Source: Xanthomonas bromi
GTDB taxonomy: Bacteria > Pseudomonadota > Gammaproteobacteria > Xanthomonadales > Xanthomonadaceae
Length of the DNA stretch: 64,000 nucleotides
NCBI RefSeq assembly: GCF_900092025.1
Contig: NZ_FLTX01000042.1
Span: 1 to 64,000, forward strand
Direction of reading: 5' to 3'
Shown: positions 31,952-40,139 of the stretch, piece after piece
How the letters are laid out: each line of letters opens with the position of its first letter
Position numbering within the stretch: position 1 is the first letter of the stretch
Translations under genes and position numbers: made by a program
Notes under the pieces: generated by a model
What the model saw: the letters and a program-made list of their open reading frames with translations, nothing else
Told to the model about the DNA's origin: nothing
Database searches by the model: none

Positions 31952-32159
31952 GGGGGAGCGCAATGCAGCAATCGGGTCGGCAACTATGCCAGATGGGGTG
32001 CGCAATTGGGTGGTCGCAACGCAGTGTTCGCACTGGCCAATCCCTTGCATTACAACGGTTTCAGCTGAATCAAACGCGGCGTTGGCGGCGATTGCGGCCG
32101 CTGGACGGGGCCGGCTTGCGCTGGCACGCTGTGCGGTTCCTACCGCAGCGCCGCGTGCC

Positions 32160-33578
32160 ATGACCGATCCCCGCATCCTTTCGTTGCAACAGGCCGTGCC
32201 TGCGTTGCGTTTGAAGACAGAGCCGGCCGACCTGGAGCATTACGGCCGCGACTGGACCCGGCGTTGGACGCCGAACCCGCTGGCCATCGCGCTGCCAGGC
32301 TCGGTCCAAGAAGTGCAGGCAGTGGTGCAATGGGCGAACGCGCAAGGCGTGGCGGTGGTGCCGTCGGGCGGGCGCACGGGATTGTCCGGTGGCGCAGTGG
32401 CCGCCAACGGCGAGCTGGTGCTCAGCCTGGAGCGCTTGAACAAGCCGCTGGATTTCAACGCGGTGGATCGCACCCTCACCGTGCAGGCCGGCATGCCGCT
32501 GGAAGCGGTCCACAACGCCGCGCGCGAGCATGGGCTGGTGTATCCGGTGGATTTTGCCGCACGCGGGTCCTGCTCGATCGGCGGCAATATCGCCACCAAT
32601 GCCGGCGGTATCCGGGTGATCCGCTACGGCAACACGCGCGAATGGGTGGCCGGGTTGAAGGTGGTCACCGGTGGCGGCGAGTTGCTCGAACTCAACAATG
32701 CGCTGGTGAAGAATTCCAGCGGCTACGACTTCCGCCATCTGATGATTGGCTCCGAAGGCACGCTCGGCATCGTTGTCGAAGCCACGCTACGGCTGACCGA
32801 CCCACCGCCGCCCAGCAATGTGATGCTGCTGGCGCTGCCCTCGTTCGAGGTGTTGATGCAGGTGTTTGCCGCGTTCCGCGCCCAGCTGCGCCTGGAGGCT
32901 TTCGAATTCTTCACCGATCGCGCGCTGGAACACGTCTTGGCGCACGGCGCGCAGGCGCCCTTCGCCGAGGTGCATCCGTACTACGTGGTCACCGAATTCG
33001 CCGCCGGCGATGAGGCGCAGGAAGCGGCCGCAATGGCGGCGTTTGAGACCTGCATGGAGCAGGGCTGGGTCAGCGATGGCGTGATCAGCCAGAGCGATGC
33101 CCAGGCGGCGCAACTGTGGCGCCTGCGCGAAGGCATCACCGAAGCGCTGGCGCGCTACACGCCATACAAGAACGATGTATCGGTGCGCATCTCGGCGATG
33201 CCGGCGTTTCTGGCCGAAACCCAGGCACTGCTCGTCGAGGCGTATCCGCATTTCGATGTGGTGTGGTTCGGGCATATCGGCGATGGCAATCTGCACATCA
33301 ACGTACTCAAACCCGATGGCACCAGTCAGGCCGATTTCGTTGCGGCCTGCGATCAGGTCACCAAGTTGCTGGCGCAGGCCCTGCAGCGTTTCGACGGCAG
33401 TATTTCCGCCGAACATGGCATCGGTCTGGTCAAGAAGGCGTACCTGTGGAGTACGCGCTCTGCCGAAGAAATCGCCTTGATGCGCGGCATCAAGCAGGTG
33501 CTCGACCCGCATCTGTTGCTGAATCCCGGCAAGCTGTTTGAGATGCACGACGCACCCGCCATCACGCCCGCCGGTTAG
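32160..33578 (+). CDS. FAD-linked D-2-hydroxy acid dehydrogenase, probably D-2-hydroxyglutarate dehydrogenase
   Basis: The 472-residue flavoenzyme is of the VAO/GlcD family. The FAD-binding PCMH domain includes V-V-P-S-G-G-R-T-G-L-S-G-G-A, G-S-C-S-I-G-G-N-I-A-T-N-A-G-G and G-S-E-G-T-L-G-I-V. The C-terminal cap has G-H-I-G-D-G-N-L-H-I-N and A-E-H-G-I-G-L-V-K-K. D-lactate, glycolate and D-2-hydroxyglutarate dehydrogenases share these motifs. The divergent position next to serA favours D-2-hydroxyglutarate, which would be recycled to 2-oxoglutarate while electrons pass to ETF or quinone. The ATG at 32160 was chosen; the upstream extension is in the shared promoter region. Confidence 0.85.
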   Translation: MTDPRILSLQQAVPALRLKTEPADLEHYGRDWTRRWTPNPLAIALPGSVQEVQAVVQWANAQGVAVVPSGGRTGLSGGAVAANGELVLSLERLNKPLDFNAVDRTLTVQAGMPLEAVHNAAREHGLVYPVDFAARGSCSIGGNIATNAGGIRVIRYGNTREWVAGLKVVTGGGELLELNNALVKNSSGYDFRHLMIGSEGTLGIVVEATLRLTDPPPPSNVMLLALPSFEVLMQVFAAFRAQLRLEAFEFFTDRALEHVLAHGAQAPFAEVHPYYVVTEFAAGDEAQEAAAMAAFETCMEQGWVSDGVISQSDAQAAQLWRLREGITEALARYTPYKNDVSVRISAMPAFLAETQALLVEAYPHFDVVWFGHIGDGNLHINVLKPDGTSQADFVAACDQVTKLLAQALQRFDGSISAEHGIGLVKKAYLWSTRSAEEIALMRGIKQVLDPHLLLNPGKLFEMHDAPAITPAG

Positions 33579-33612
33579 TCTTCCAACACCTTCACATGGA
33601 ATAAATCAGCCC

Positions 33613-33912
33613 ATGATGCGCTGCCTCGTGTTTTGCGCGTTGACGCTGCTGCCGCTGGCAGCGTTCGCATCCAGTCTGGCCGGTACCTCGGCGGGTGCCT
33701 CCTCGGCCGGTTCGTCCAATTCCTCCGGCAGCAGCTCCGGCGACGACAAGGTGGTGGCCGACGCACGCGAAGATGCGGCCGGTTTCGTCGCCAGCGATGG
33801 CGCCATCCGTGGTGTGCGCCTGGAAGCGGCGCTGCTGCAGTTGCGTAGCCGCAGCGATGCGGCGCGCTTGTCCAGCGACCTGGAATTGGCGCAGTCCATT
33901 CTGGCCCAGTGA
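33613..33912 (+). CDS. DUF2388 family secreted protein
   Basis: The 99-residue protein has a cleavable signal (L-V-F-C-A-L-T-L-L-P-L-A-A-F-A-S) followed by a Ser/Gly-rich linker. A conserved C-terminal stretch, D-D-K-V-V-A-D-A-R-E-D-A-A-G-F-V-A-S-D-G, continues to L-E-L-A-Q-S-I-L-A. This matches the small DUF2388 proteins known from Pseudomonas and Xanthomonas; function is unknown. It overlaps the next gene by GTGA, so the two are made together. Confidence 0.83.
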   Translation: MMRCLVFCALTLLPLAAFASSLAGTSAGASSAGSSNSSGSSSGDDKVVADAREDAAGFVASDGAIRGVRLEAALLQLRSRSDAARLSSDLELAQSILAQ

Positions 33913-35864
33913 GTCTGCGCCTGCGGTGCGGTTGGCTGCTGCTGGCCGCCTTGATCGCCCCGCAGGTGCAGGCCGAATTGTTGGTCGATGTTTTTCCGTC
34001 GGACTTGCCTCCGGCAGAGATCCAAGCAAGTAACGCACTGATGCAGCAGGTCGCGCAGCGACTGCCGCAGCGCTGGACGCAGCGGCTGACCGCACCGATC
34101 CAGCTGCAATGGCGCACCGATCTGCCGGTGCAGGTACATGGCCGTGCAATCGGCAATCGCATCCTACTGGACCGCGCGCTGCTGCAGGCTTGGAGCGCGC
34201 AGCCCGAAGATGCACGTGCCGATCGCACGGCGCCGGCCACGCGCGCAGCAATGGCTGCATTGATACACGAACTGGCGCACGTGCTCGATCGCGGTACGCA
34301 GAGTGCGTTGTCGCGCGACCCACGCCTGCGCGATCTTGCCGGCTGGCAGGTGCGGCCGTGGCGCGTAGGACGCAGCAAAAATCAGTTCAGCGACCGCAGC
34401 CCGGACGACTACGAACGCCGCAGCCCGGCCGAGTTCGTTGCCGTCAATCTTGAGCATTATGTGCTGGACGCCGACTATGCCTGCCGGCGTCCCGCGTTGG
34501 CGGCCTGGTTTGCGCAGCATATCGGTACGCCGCAGGGCGCTGTGCCATGCGAGACCACGCTGCCGTATCTGCAGGCCGACAACGATGCCGGTGCGATGTC
34601 GTTGCTGGCGTTGGACCCGGCGCGCGTCTATGCGGTGGACTATCTGCTTGCCGAAGGCAACGCGCAGCCGCTGAGCCGCTGGGGCCATAGCATGTTGCGC
34701 TTGGTGATCTGTGCCCCCGGCCGTGTACCGGGCCCCGCATGCAGACTGGATCTGCAGTACCACCGCGTGCTGTCATTCCGCGCGTTCGTGGGCGACGTGC
34801 AGATTTCCAGCTGGCGTGGGCTCACCGGTTCGTACCCTTCGCGGCTGTTCGTCTTGCCGTTGAACCAGGTTGTCGACGAATACACCAAGGTGGAATTGCG
34901 CGCCTTGTCGTCGGTGCCGCTGACCCTGACGCCCGATGAGATCGCTGCGCTGCTGACGCGTGCCGCGCAAGTGCATTGGAGTTACGACGGGCGCTATTAC
35001 TTCATCGGCAACAACTGCGCGGTGGAAACCTACAAGCTGCTGCACGACGGCGTGCCACGCCTGGCTGCCGCCAATGTGGCGTCGATCACGCCGCGCGGCG
35101 TACGGCAACGACTGCAGCGTGCCGGCATGGCTGATATGCGGGTGCTGGACGATCCTGCACAGGCAGTCCGCCAAGGTTATTACTTCGAATCGGCGGCAGC
35201 GCATTACCAGGCCATGTTCGATGTGCTTCGGCGCGGCATCGCGGTGCCGCAAACCACTGTCGCGCAGTGGCTGGATGCGGCGCCTGATGCGCGTGCGCAG
35301 TGGTTCGAGCGTGGTGGTCTGCGCGAAACTGCAGCGGCATTGTTGCTGGAACAGGCAGCATTACGCCGTCAGGAGTTGCTGGCGCGCGATGCGCTCAAGC
35401 GCCTTCTGCAACCGGGTGTGGTTGCGCGCGAAACGGTGCAGGGGCAGCTGCAATCGCTGTTCGCGCGCGAAGCGCAACTCAGTCACCCGGCCATATTGCT
35501 GGGTGGCACCGGGTACGGCTTGCCGCAGGCAAGCGAGCAACAGCTGAGCGCGCGCGTGGCCCGGGAAAGCGATGCGTTGGTGGGTGGCTGGAAACAGCTG
35601 CAGGTACTGGGACGCCGGCAGTTGCCGGCCGAGGTGCGTGTTGGCTTGGAGCAGGGCGAGGCAAATGTGGAGCATTTGCGCGCGCGATTGCGTGTGCTTG
35701 CGCGCGGTGATGCGGCTGCCGCCAATGCAGGTGCAATAGCGATGGGCGAGCGGCGCGGATGCGTCGTTCGTAGCTGGTTACGGATGGAAGACGAGCCTAC
35801 CGCTCTGGATCACTGCGCGTGCATGCCGCAACGCCGGTTTCTGATTGCGACAGGGCGCCGATAG
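33909..35864 (+). CDS. DUF4105-domain periplasmic protein with HExxH-type motif
   Basis: The 651-residue protein starts with a signal peptide (W-L-L-L-A-A-L-I-A-P-Q-V-Q-A). An H-E-L-A-H motif at residues 120-124 followed by D-R-G resembles a zinc metalloprotease site. The central part, with R-W-G-H-S-M-L-R-L-V, Q-Y-H-R-V-L-S-F-R and F-I-G-N-N-C-A-V-E-T, matches DUF4105, a domain with conserved His and Cys residues also seen in papain-like hydrolases. The C-terminal ~200 residues are helical. The GTG start overlaps the DUF2388 gene. The conserved pairing suggests one cell-envelope process, but none is established. Confidence 0.82.
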   Translation: MSLRLRCGWLLLAALIAPQVQAELLVDVFPSDLPPAEIQASNALMQQVAQRLPQRWTQRLTAPIQLQWRTDLPVQVHGRAIGNRILLDRALLQAWSAQPEDARADRTAPATRAAMAALIHELAHVLDRGTQSALSRDPRLRDLAGWQVRPWRVGRSKNQFSDRSPDDYERRSPAEFVAVNLEHYVLDADYACRRPALAAWFAQHIGTPQGAVPCETTLPYLQADNDAGAMSLLALDPARVYAVDYLLAEGNAQPLSRWGHSMLRLVICAPGRVPGPACRLDLQYHRVLSFRAFVGDVQISSWRGLTGSYPSRLFVLPLNQVVDEYTKVELRALSSVPLTLTPDEIAALLTRAAQVHWSYDGRYYFIGNNCAVETYKLLHDGVPRLAAANVASITPRGVRQRLQRAGMADMRVLDDPAQAVRQGYYFESAAAHYQAMFDVLRRGIAVPQTTVAQWLDAAPDARAQWFERGGLRETAAALLLEQAALRRQELLARDALKRLLQPGVVARETVQGQLQSLFAREAQLSHPAILLGGTGYGLPQASEQQLSARVARESDALVGGWKQLQVLGRRQLPAEVRVGLEQGEANVEHLRARLRVLARGDAAAANAGAIAMGERRGCVVRSWLRMEDEPTALDHCACMPQRRFLIATGRR

Positions 35865-36017
35865 TCAGGAAGCCGCATGGCTCGCGCTCCCAACCTCTCT
35901 CAGATCAGGCCTCCAATTCACAGCGAAAACGCGCATGCCTTCGAGCGCCCACGCCGCGCGCACGGGACAGGCAACGCAGTCAAGGGGTATTCCTGACGAC
36001 GCGTGGCGACGCGTTCG

Positions 36018-36509
36018 TTATTGCAGGTCCGGCAACGTCCTGAAATGCTGCCTCTCCTTTCTCTGGGACGCTTGGGCCCGATGAAGGGCCCAGGTCCCGC
36101 ACGAGAAGGCGGTCGCGCCTACTTCGCTGGCTGGTTGCAGATCCGCTTGCTTCGCATACTGACGCAGCCATTGGCTGACATGCGTGTCGTTGCGGTACTG
36201 CTGCATCAACTTGGTCAAGCGCGCCGGTGCGGGCGTGCAGAACTGCGCCACCGCCACCTCGATTTCATGGCGGCGGTCGGCGTCATAGGGCTCTTCGCCG
36301 GCGAAGTGCTCGCAGGTGTCGTAGTCGTCCACCAGCTTGCGCACATCCTCCGGCATCCCGCACAGGCCTGCCGGATGCTGCAGCCATTCGTCTTCCACCT
36401 TGGGATCGGTGCAGGCCACCGGCGCAGGCGTTGCGGCCTGCGTCGGTGCTTGTTGCACGCTGCAGGCCGCCAGCACACCTAAAACCATGGCAACGGGGCA
36501 CCGACGCAT
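36018..36509 (-). CDS. Small lipoprotein of unknown function
   Basis: The 163-residue protein has a lipobox V-L-A-A-C at residues 12-16. Cys residues in V-A-C-T-D-P and G-L-C-G-M-P, D-T-C-E-H-F-A-G-E and Q-F-C-T-P could form disulphides. E-P-Y-D-A-D-R-R-H-E-I resembles segments of small periplasmic proteins common in Xanthomonas. The start overlaps the yeiP stop by one base (TGATG), so it is co-translated with it. The last ~25 residues look unlike folded protein and may reflect a stop-codon change. Confidence 0.65.
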   Translation of the reverse strand: MRRCPVAMVLGVLAACSVQQAPTQAATPAPVACTDPKVEDEWLQHPAGLCGMPEDVRKLVDDYDTCEHFAGEEPYDADRRHEIEVAVAQFCTPAPARLTKLMQQYRNDTHVSQWLRQYAKQADLQPASEVGATAFSCGTWALHRAQASQRKERQHFRTLPDLQ

Positions 36510-37075
36510 CAGTCGGCGCGACCTGCAAATTCGCCCGTGGTGGTGTTGACCAGCACGCGTTCGCCGTTGGTGATGTACTCGGGCACCATGATTTCCATGC
36601 CGGTATTGAGCTTGGCCGGCTTGGGCCGCTTGGTGGCGGTACCGCCCTTCAATTCCGGCGGGGTCTCGACCACTTCCAGCGTCACCGTCTGCGGCAGCTG
36701 CACAGCCACCGGCTGGTCGTCGATCACCTGCACATAGATGCCGGTCAGGCCATCGGTGATGTAGCCGGCGTCGGTGCCGATCACATCGGCGTCCAGGGTG
36801 TAAGGCGTGAAATCTTCGTCGTCCATGAACACGAACGCTTCGCCGTCCTTGTACGAGAACGTGGATAGCCGGCGCAGCAGCTCCACTTCCGGCAGGTTGT
36901 CGTCGGCATCGAAGCTGGCGTCGGTTTTCACTCCACCCGGCACGCTGTACATGATGAAGCGAAAGCGCACATTGCCGCCGCGGCCCTGCGGCGAGCTGCG
37001 TTCGATGTCGCGGATCTGGTAGATGCCGCCGTTGTATTCGACGACGTTGCCTTTCTTGATGTCGTTAGCTTTCAT
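36509..37075 (-). CDS. yeiP: Elongation factor P-like protein
   Basis: The 188-residue protein is an EF-P paralogue with three beta-barrel domains: M-K-A-N-D-I-K-K-G at the start, the modified-residue loop region S-P-Q-G-R-G-G-N in place of the EF-P lysine loop, and a C-terminal S1-like end with [21 protein letters not shown]. YeiP proteins bind the ribosome like EF-P, possibly relieving stalling, but their exact targets are unclear. The start was placed at 37075; upstream is a repeated GGGAATCGGGA element, not coding. Confidence 0.93.
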   Translation of the reverse strand: MKANDIKKGNVVEYNGGIYQIRDIERSSPQGRGGNVRFRFIMYSVPGGVKTDASFDADDNLPEVELLRRLSTFSYKDGEAFVFMDDEDFTPYTLDADVIGTDAGYITDGLTGIYVQVIDDQPVAVQLPQTVTLEVVETPPELKGGTATKRPKPAKLNTGMEIMVPEYITNGERVLVNTTTGEFAGRAD

Positions 37076-37076
37076 G

Positions 37077-37174
37077 GGAATCGGGAGTCGGGAATGGGGA
37101 ATCGAAAAGCCGGGGCAGGGGTGGTGGGAGTAGGGCGCCGTGACGATTCCCCATTCCCGATTCCCCATTCCCCG
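37077..37174. repeat. Inverted array of GGGAATcGGGA-type elements
   Basis: Bases 37077-37105 contain three tandem GGGAAT/GGGAGT units in one orientation, and bases 37143-37174 contain the complementary ATTCCC units. Together they could fold a long imperfect hairpin between the dehydrogenase gene and yeiP. Runs of GGGAATSGGGAAT are common in Xanthomonas intergenic regions. It may act as an mRNA hairpin between the two genes. Confidence 0.6.
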
Positions 37175-37945
37175 CTACTTGGGCGCCAACCGCACGCCGC
37201 CGTCCAGGCGAATCGTTTCGCCGTTGAGGTAGCGGTTGCGCAGGATGAAGGCGACGGTGTCGGCGTACTCGTCGGGCTGGCCGAGGCGCGAGGGGAACGG
37301 GATGGAGGCGGCAAGCGATTGCTGCACGGCCTCTGGCATGCCGTCGACCATCGGGGTCCAGAACACGCCCGGTGCGATCGTCATGACACGGATGCCGAAG
37401 CGTGCCAGCTCGCGTGCCATCGGCAGCGTCATGCCGACCACGCCGCCCTTGCTGGCGGCATAGGCCGCCTGACCGATCTGGCCCTCGAACGCGGCCACCG
37501 ATGCGGTGTTGACGATCACGCCGCGCTCGCCGTCGTCACCGGCGGCGTTGTGTTGCATCACATCGGCAGCGGCCTTTGCCACATTGAAGCTGCCGACCAG
37601 ATTGACCAGCACCGTGTTGCGGAAGGTGGCCAATGGCATCGGCGCCTCCTTGCCCAGCACGCGGCCGGCGCCCAGGATGCCGGCGCAATTCACTACCAGG
37701 TTGAGCCCGCCAAGCGCTTGCGCCGCCTGCGCCACGTTGGCGGCCACCTGCGCTTCGTCGGTGACATCGGTAGCGACGTAATGCGCGTTGCCGGCACCAA
37801 GCAGCGCCAACGCTGCATCGGCCTTGTCGGCATTGACGTCGAATAAGGCGACCTTGCCGCCGTCGGCAACAAGACGCTGTGCAACAGCCATACCGAGGCC
37901 GGACACGCCGCCGGTGATGATGGCAAGGACAGACGATGGCTGCAT
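37175..37945 (-). CDS. 3-hydroxyacyl-CoA dehydrogenase type II (SDR family)
   Basis: The 256-residue short-chain dehydrogenase has the NAD-binding T-G-G-V-S-G-L-G near residue 12, N-C-A-G-I-L, and the catalytic S...Y-A-A-S-K (A-A-Y-A-A-S-K-G-G). The length and sequence resemble 3-hydroxy-2-methylbutyryl-CoA dehydrogenase/HSD10, an enzyme of isoleucine and fatty-acid breakdown. It follows mvaB and an enoyl-CoA hydratase on the same strand. Start at 37945; the longer frame upstream is not conserved. Confidence 0.9.
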   Translation of the reverse strand: MQPSSVLAIITGGVSGLGMAVAQRLVADGGKVALFDVNADKADAALALLGAGNAHYVATDVTDEAQVAANVAQAAQALGGLNLVVNCAGILGAGRVLGKEAPMPLATFRNTVLVNLVGSFNVAKAAADVMQHNAAGDDGERGVIVNTASVAAFEGQIGQAAYAASKGGVVGMTLPMARELARFGIRVMTIAPGVFWTPMVDGMPEAVQQSLAASIPFPSRLGQPDEYADTVAFILRNRYLNGETIRLDGGVRLAPK

Positions 37946-38082
37946 GCGGTGGTTCCCTGAGTAGCGTTGGAGGCCGGTGGAGACCAGCCAGCGAACGATC
38001 GGCGACGCGGTCGGCAATTCTAGCCGAAGCCTCTGCGTGATCGCGGTGGTAGGTGATGCGGGATCGCCAGGGCAGTGATGGC

Positions 38083-38979
38083 TCAGCCGGCGGCAGCCAG
38101 CGCCTTGCCGACCTTGCTGCCGGTCTCGCGACCGAGCAGTTGCGCCAGCCAGCGGCCAGTGCGGGCGAGGGCGGGCAGATCGATGCCGGTGGGCATGCCC
38201 AGCCCGTGCAACAGGTACACCACGTCTTCGCTGGCCACATTGCCACTGGCGCCCTTGGCATACGGGCAGCCGCCCGCGCCGGAGACGGCCGCATCGACCA
38301 CGCGCACCCCTTGCTCCAGACAGGCCGCGATATTGGCCAGCGCTTGGCCGTAGGTGTCGTGGAAATGCACTGCCAACGCCTGCATCGGTACGGCCTGCGC
38401 CACTGCTGCCAGCATCTGGCGCGCCTTGGCCGGCGTGCCGACGCCAATGGTGTCGCCCAGGGAGATTTCATAGCAGCCGAGGGCATGCAAACGCTGCGCG
38501 ACATCGACCACGTCGGCCACCGGCACGTCGCCTTGGTACGGGCAGCCCAGCACGGTGGAGACATAGCCGCGCACGCGCACGCCATCGACCGCGGCCTGCT
38601 GCAGGATCTGCCGAAACCGTTCGATCGATTCGTCGATGCCGGCATTGGTGTTGGCGCGATTGAACGCTTCCGACGCCGCGGTAAACACTGCCACTTCCTG
38701 CGCGCCGGCGGCGCGTGCGCGCGTGTAGCCCTGCAGGTTCGGCACCAGCACCGGATAGGCAATGCCGGGTGCCTGCGCGATGCCGGCGAACACCTCGGCG
38801 GCGTCGGACAGCTGCGGCACCCAGCGCGGGCTGACGAAGCTGGTCGCTTCGATGGTGCGCAGCCCGGTTGCCGAGAGTCGATCGATCAACGCGATCTTGT
38901 CGGCGGTGGCGATCGGTTGCGCTTCGTTCTGCAGGCCATCGCGCGGGCCGACTTCGACGACGCGGACGAAGTCGCTCAC
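38083..38979 (-). CDS. mvaB: Hydroxymethylglutaryl-CoA lyase
   Basis: This 298-residue TIM-barrel lyase splits HMG-CoA to acetoacetate and acetyl-CoA, the last step of leucine catabolism. V-E-V-G-P-R-D-G-L-Q-N-E at the N-terminus, V-H-F-H-D-T-Y-G-Q and the catalytic-cysteine motif V-S-G-A-G-G-C-P-Y-A-K-G-A are all present. The start is GTG at 38979, overlapping the enoyl-CoA hydratase stop by 4 bp (GTGA), which shows coupling; longer upstream readings lie inside that gene. Confidence 0.95.
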   Translation of the reverse strand: MSDFVRVVEVGPRDGLQNEAQPIATADKIALIDRLSATGLRTIEATSFVSPRWVPQLSDAAEVFAGIAQAPGIAYPVLVPNLQGYTRARAAGAQEVAVFTAASEAFNRANTNAGIDESIERFRQILQQAAVDGVRVRGYVSTVLGCPYQGDVPVADVVDVAQRLHALGCYEISLGDTIGVGTPAKARQMLAAVAQAVPMQALAVHFHDTYGQALANIAACLEQGVRVVDAAVSGAGGCPYAKGASGNVASEDVVYLLHGLGMPTGIDLPALARTGRWLAQLLGRETGSKVGKALAAAG

Positions 38980-39773
38980 GCCATGCTCTCCGGCACCCAG
39001 GCGGCGCTGCGCTTGTCGAGAAACGCGCCCAGGCCTTCCTGACCCTCGGGCGACACGCGCAGACGGGCAATCAACGCCGCGTTGGCGGCATCGATGGCAT
39101 CGCGGTCTGCAGGCGGCAGCACCGAGCGCACCAGCGCCTTGGCATTGCTGGCGGCCAGCGGCGCCGCCGTCAGCAACAGGCGAACCTGTCGCTCCACGGC
39201 GATATCCAGCTGATCGGCGGCGACCAATTGATGCAACAGCCCCAGCAACTGCGCGGTGCCGGCATCGAAGATCTCGGCGGTGGCGAACCAACGCCGTGCC
39301 TGGCGCGCACCGATCGCTGCAACCACATACGGCGAAATGACCGCCGGCAGCAGGCCCAGCTTGCTCTCGGTCAGTCCGAAGCGCGCCTCGGTGCAGCCGA
39401 TGGCGATATCGCAGCACGCCACCAAGCCGACACCGCCACCGAAGGCGGCGCCATTGACGCGCGCGATAGTCGGCTTGGGCAGTTCATCCAGGGTGCGCAT
39501 CAGCTGCGCCAGCGCGAGTGCGTCGGCGGCGTTCTCGGCTTCGCCGGCGGTCGCCATGCCGCGCATCCAGTTCAGATCTGCGCCGGCCGAAAAGGCGTCG
39601 CCGGCGCCGGTCAGGACGACAACCCGAATCCGAGACGCCTGGCCGGCCTGGCGCAATGCGTCGGTCAGCGCGGCGATCAGCGTCGCATCGAAGGCGTTGT
39701 GCACGGCGGGGCGGTGCAGTCGCAAGGTGCGGACCGCTCCCCGGTCCTCCACGATCAAGCCGGTGTCCTGCAT
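38976..39773 (-). CDS. Enoyl-CoA hydratase, probably methylglutaconyl-CoA hydratase
   Basis: The 265-residue crotonase-family protein shows H-N-A-F-D-A-T near residue 24. The oxyanion-hole residues are in F-S-A-G-A-D-L-N-W-M and G-A-A-F-G-G-G-V-G-L, and F-G-L-T-E-S-K-L-G-L-L-P-A follows. Coupling to mvaB (4-bp overlap) makes it the likely step before HMG-CoA in leucine/isovalerate breakdown; general beta-oxidation is possible. It is the first gene of the minus-strand operon and diverges from feoA. Confidence 0.88.
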   Translation of the reverse strand: MQDTGLIVEDRGAVRTLRLHRPAVHNAFDATLIAALTDALRQAGQASRIRVVVLTGAGDAFSAGADLNWMRGMATAGEAENAADALALAQLMRTLDELPKPTIARVNGAAFGGGVGLVACCDIAIGCTEARFGLTESKLGLLPAVISPYVVAAIGARQARRWFATAEIFDAGTAQLLGLLHQLVAADQLDIAVERQVRLLLTAAPLAASNAKALVRSVLPPADRDAIDAANAALIARLRVSPEGQEGLGAFLDKRSAAWVPESMA

Positions 39774-39855
39774 TGAGTAAGAAGTCCATGAACGGGATGC
39801 GAACCATGATAGCGGCCCGGGTCGCCGGAGCCATGACGCGGTGCGTCGATGCTAG

Positions 39856-39875
39856 AATTGAGAACCATTCCTAAC
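39856..39875. promoter_or_regulatory. Probable Fur box at the feoA promoter
   Basis: AATTGAGAACCATTCCTAAC lies 16 bp before the proposed feoA start and contains TGAGAA and ATT half-site elements in Fur-like spacing. Match to consensus is partial. The location upstream of ferrous iron uptake genes supports it. Confidence 0.5.
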
Positions 39876-39890
39876 AATCAGGCCGTCTTT

Positions 39891-40139
39891 GTGACGCTGT
39901 CCGATATGCCTTTGCATCGTGCCGCCATCGTGGACTGCGTGGAGGATCGTCTTCCCAACGACACGATCGCCCGGCGCTTGCGGGAGTTGGGCTTTGTCGC
40001 AGGCGAGGAAGTCACGGTGCTGGCCACCGGGCCGGTCGGTCGAGAACCGTTGTTGGTGCAGGTCGGCTATACGCGTTTCGCCCTGCGACGCAGCGAGGCG
40101 GCGCGCGTGCAGGTGCGCGAAGCAGGAGCGGCGGCATGA
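39891..40139 (+). CDS. feoA: Ferrous iron transport protein A
   Basis: The 82-residue SH3-like protein (L-R-E-L-G-F-V-A-G-E-E-V-T-V-L and R-F-A-L-R-R-S-E-A) helps FeoB import Fe2+. The GTG at 39891 was selected because the earlier ATG (39849) lies within or before the putative Fur box; the ATG at 39906 is an alternative giving 77 residues. It overlaps feoB by ATGA. Confidence 0.9.
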   Translation: MTLSDMPLHRAAIVDCVEDRLPNDTIARRLRELGFVAGEEVTVLATGPVGREPLLVQVGYTRFALRRSEAARVQVREAGAAA

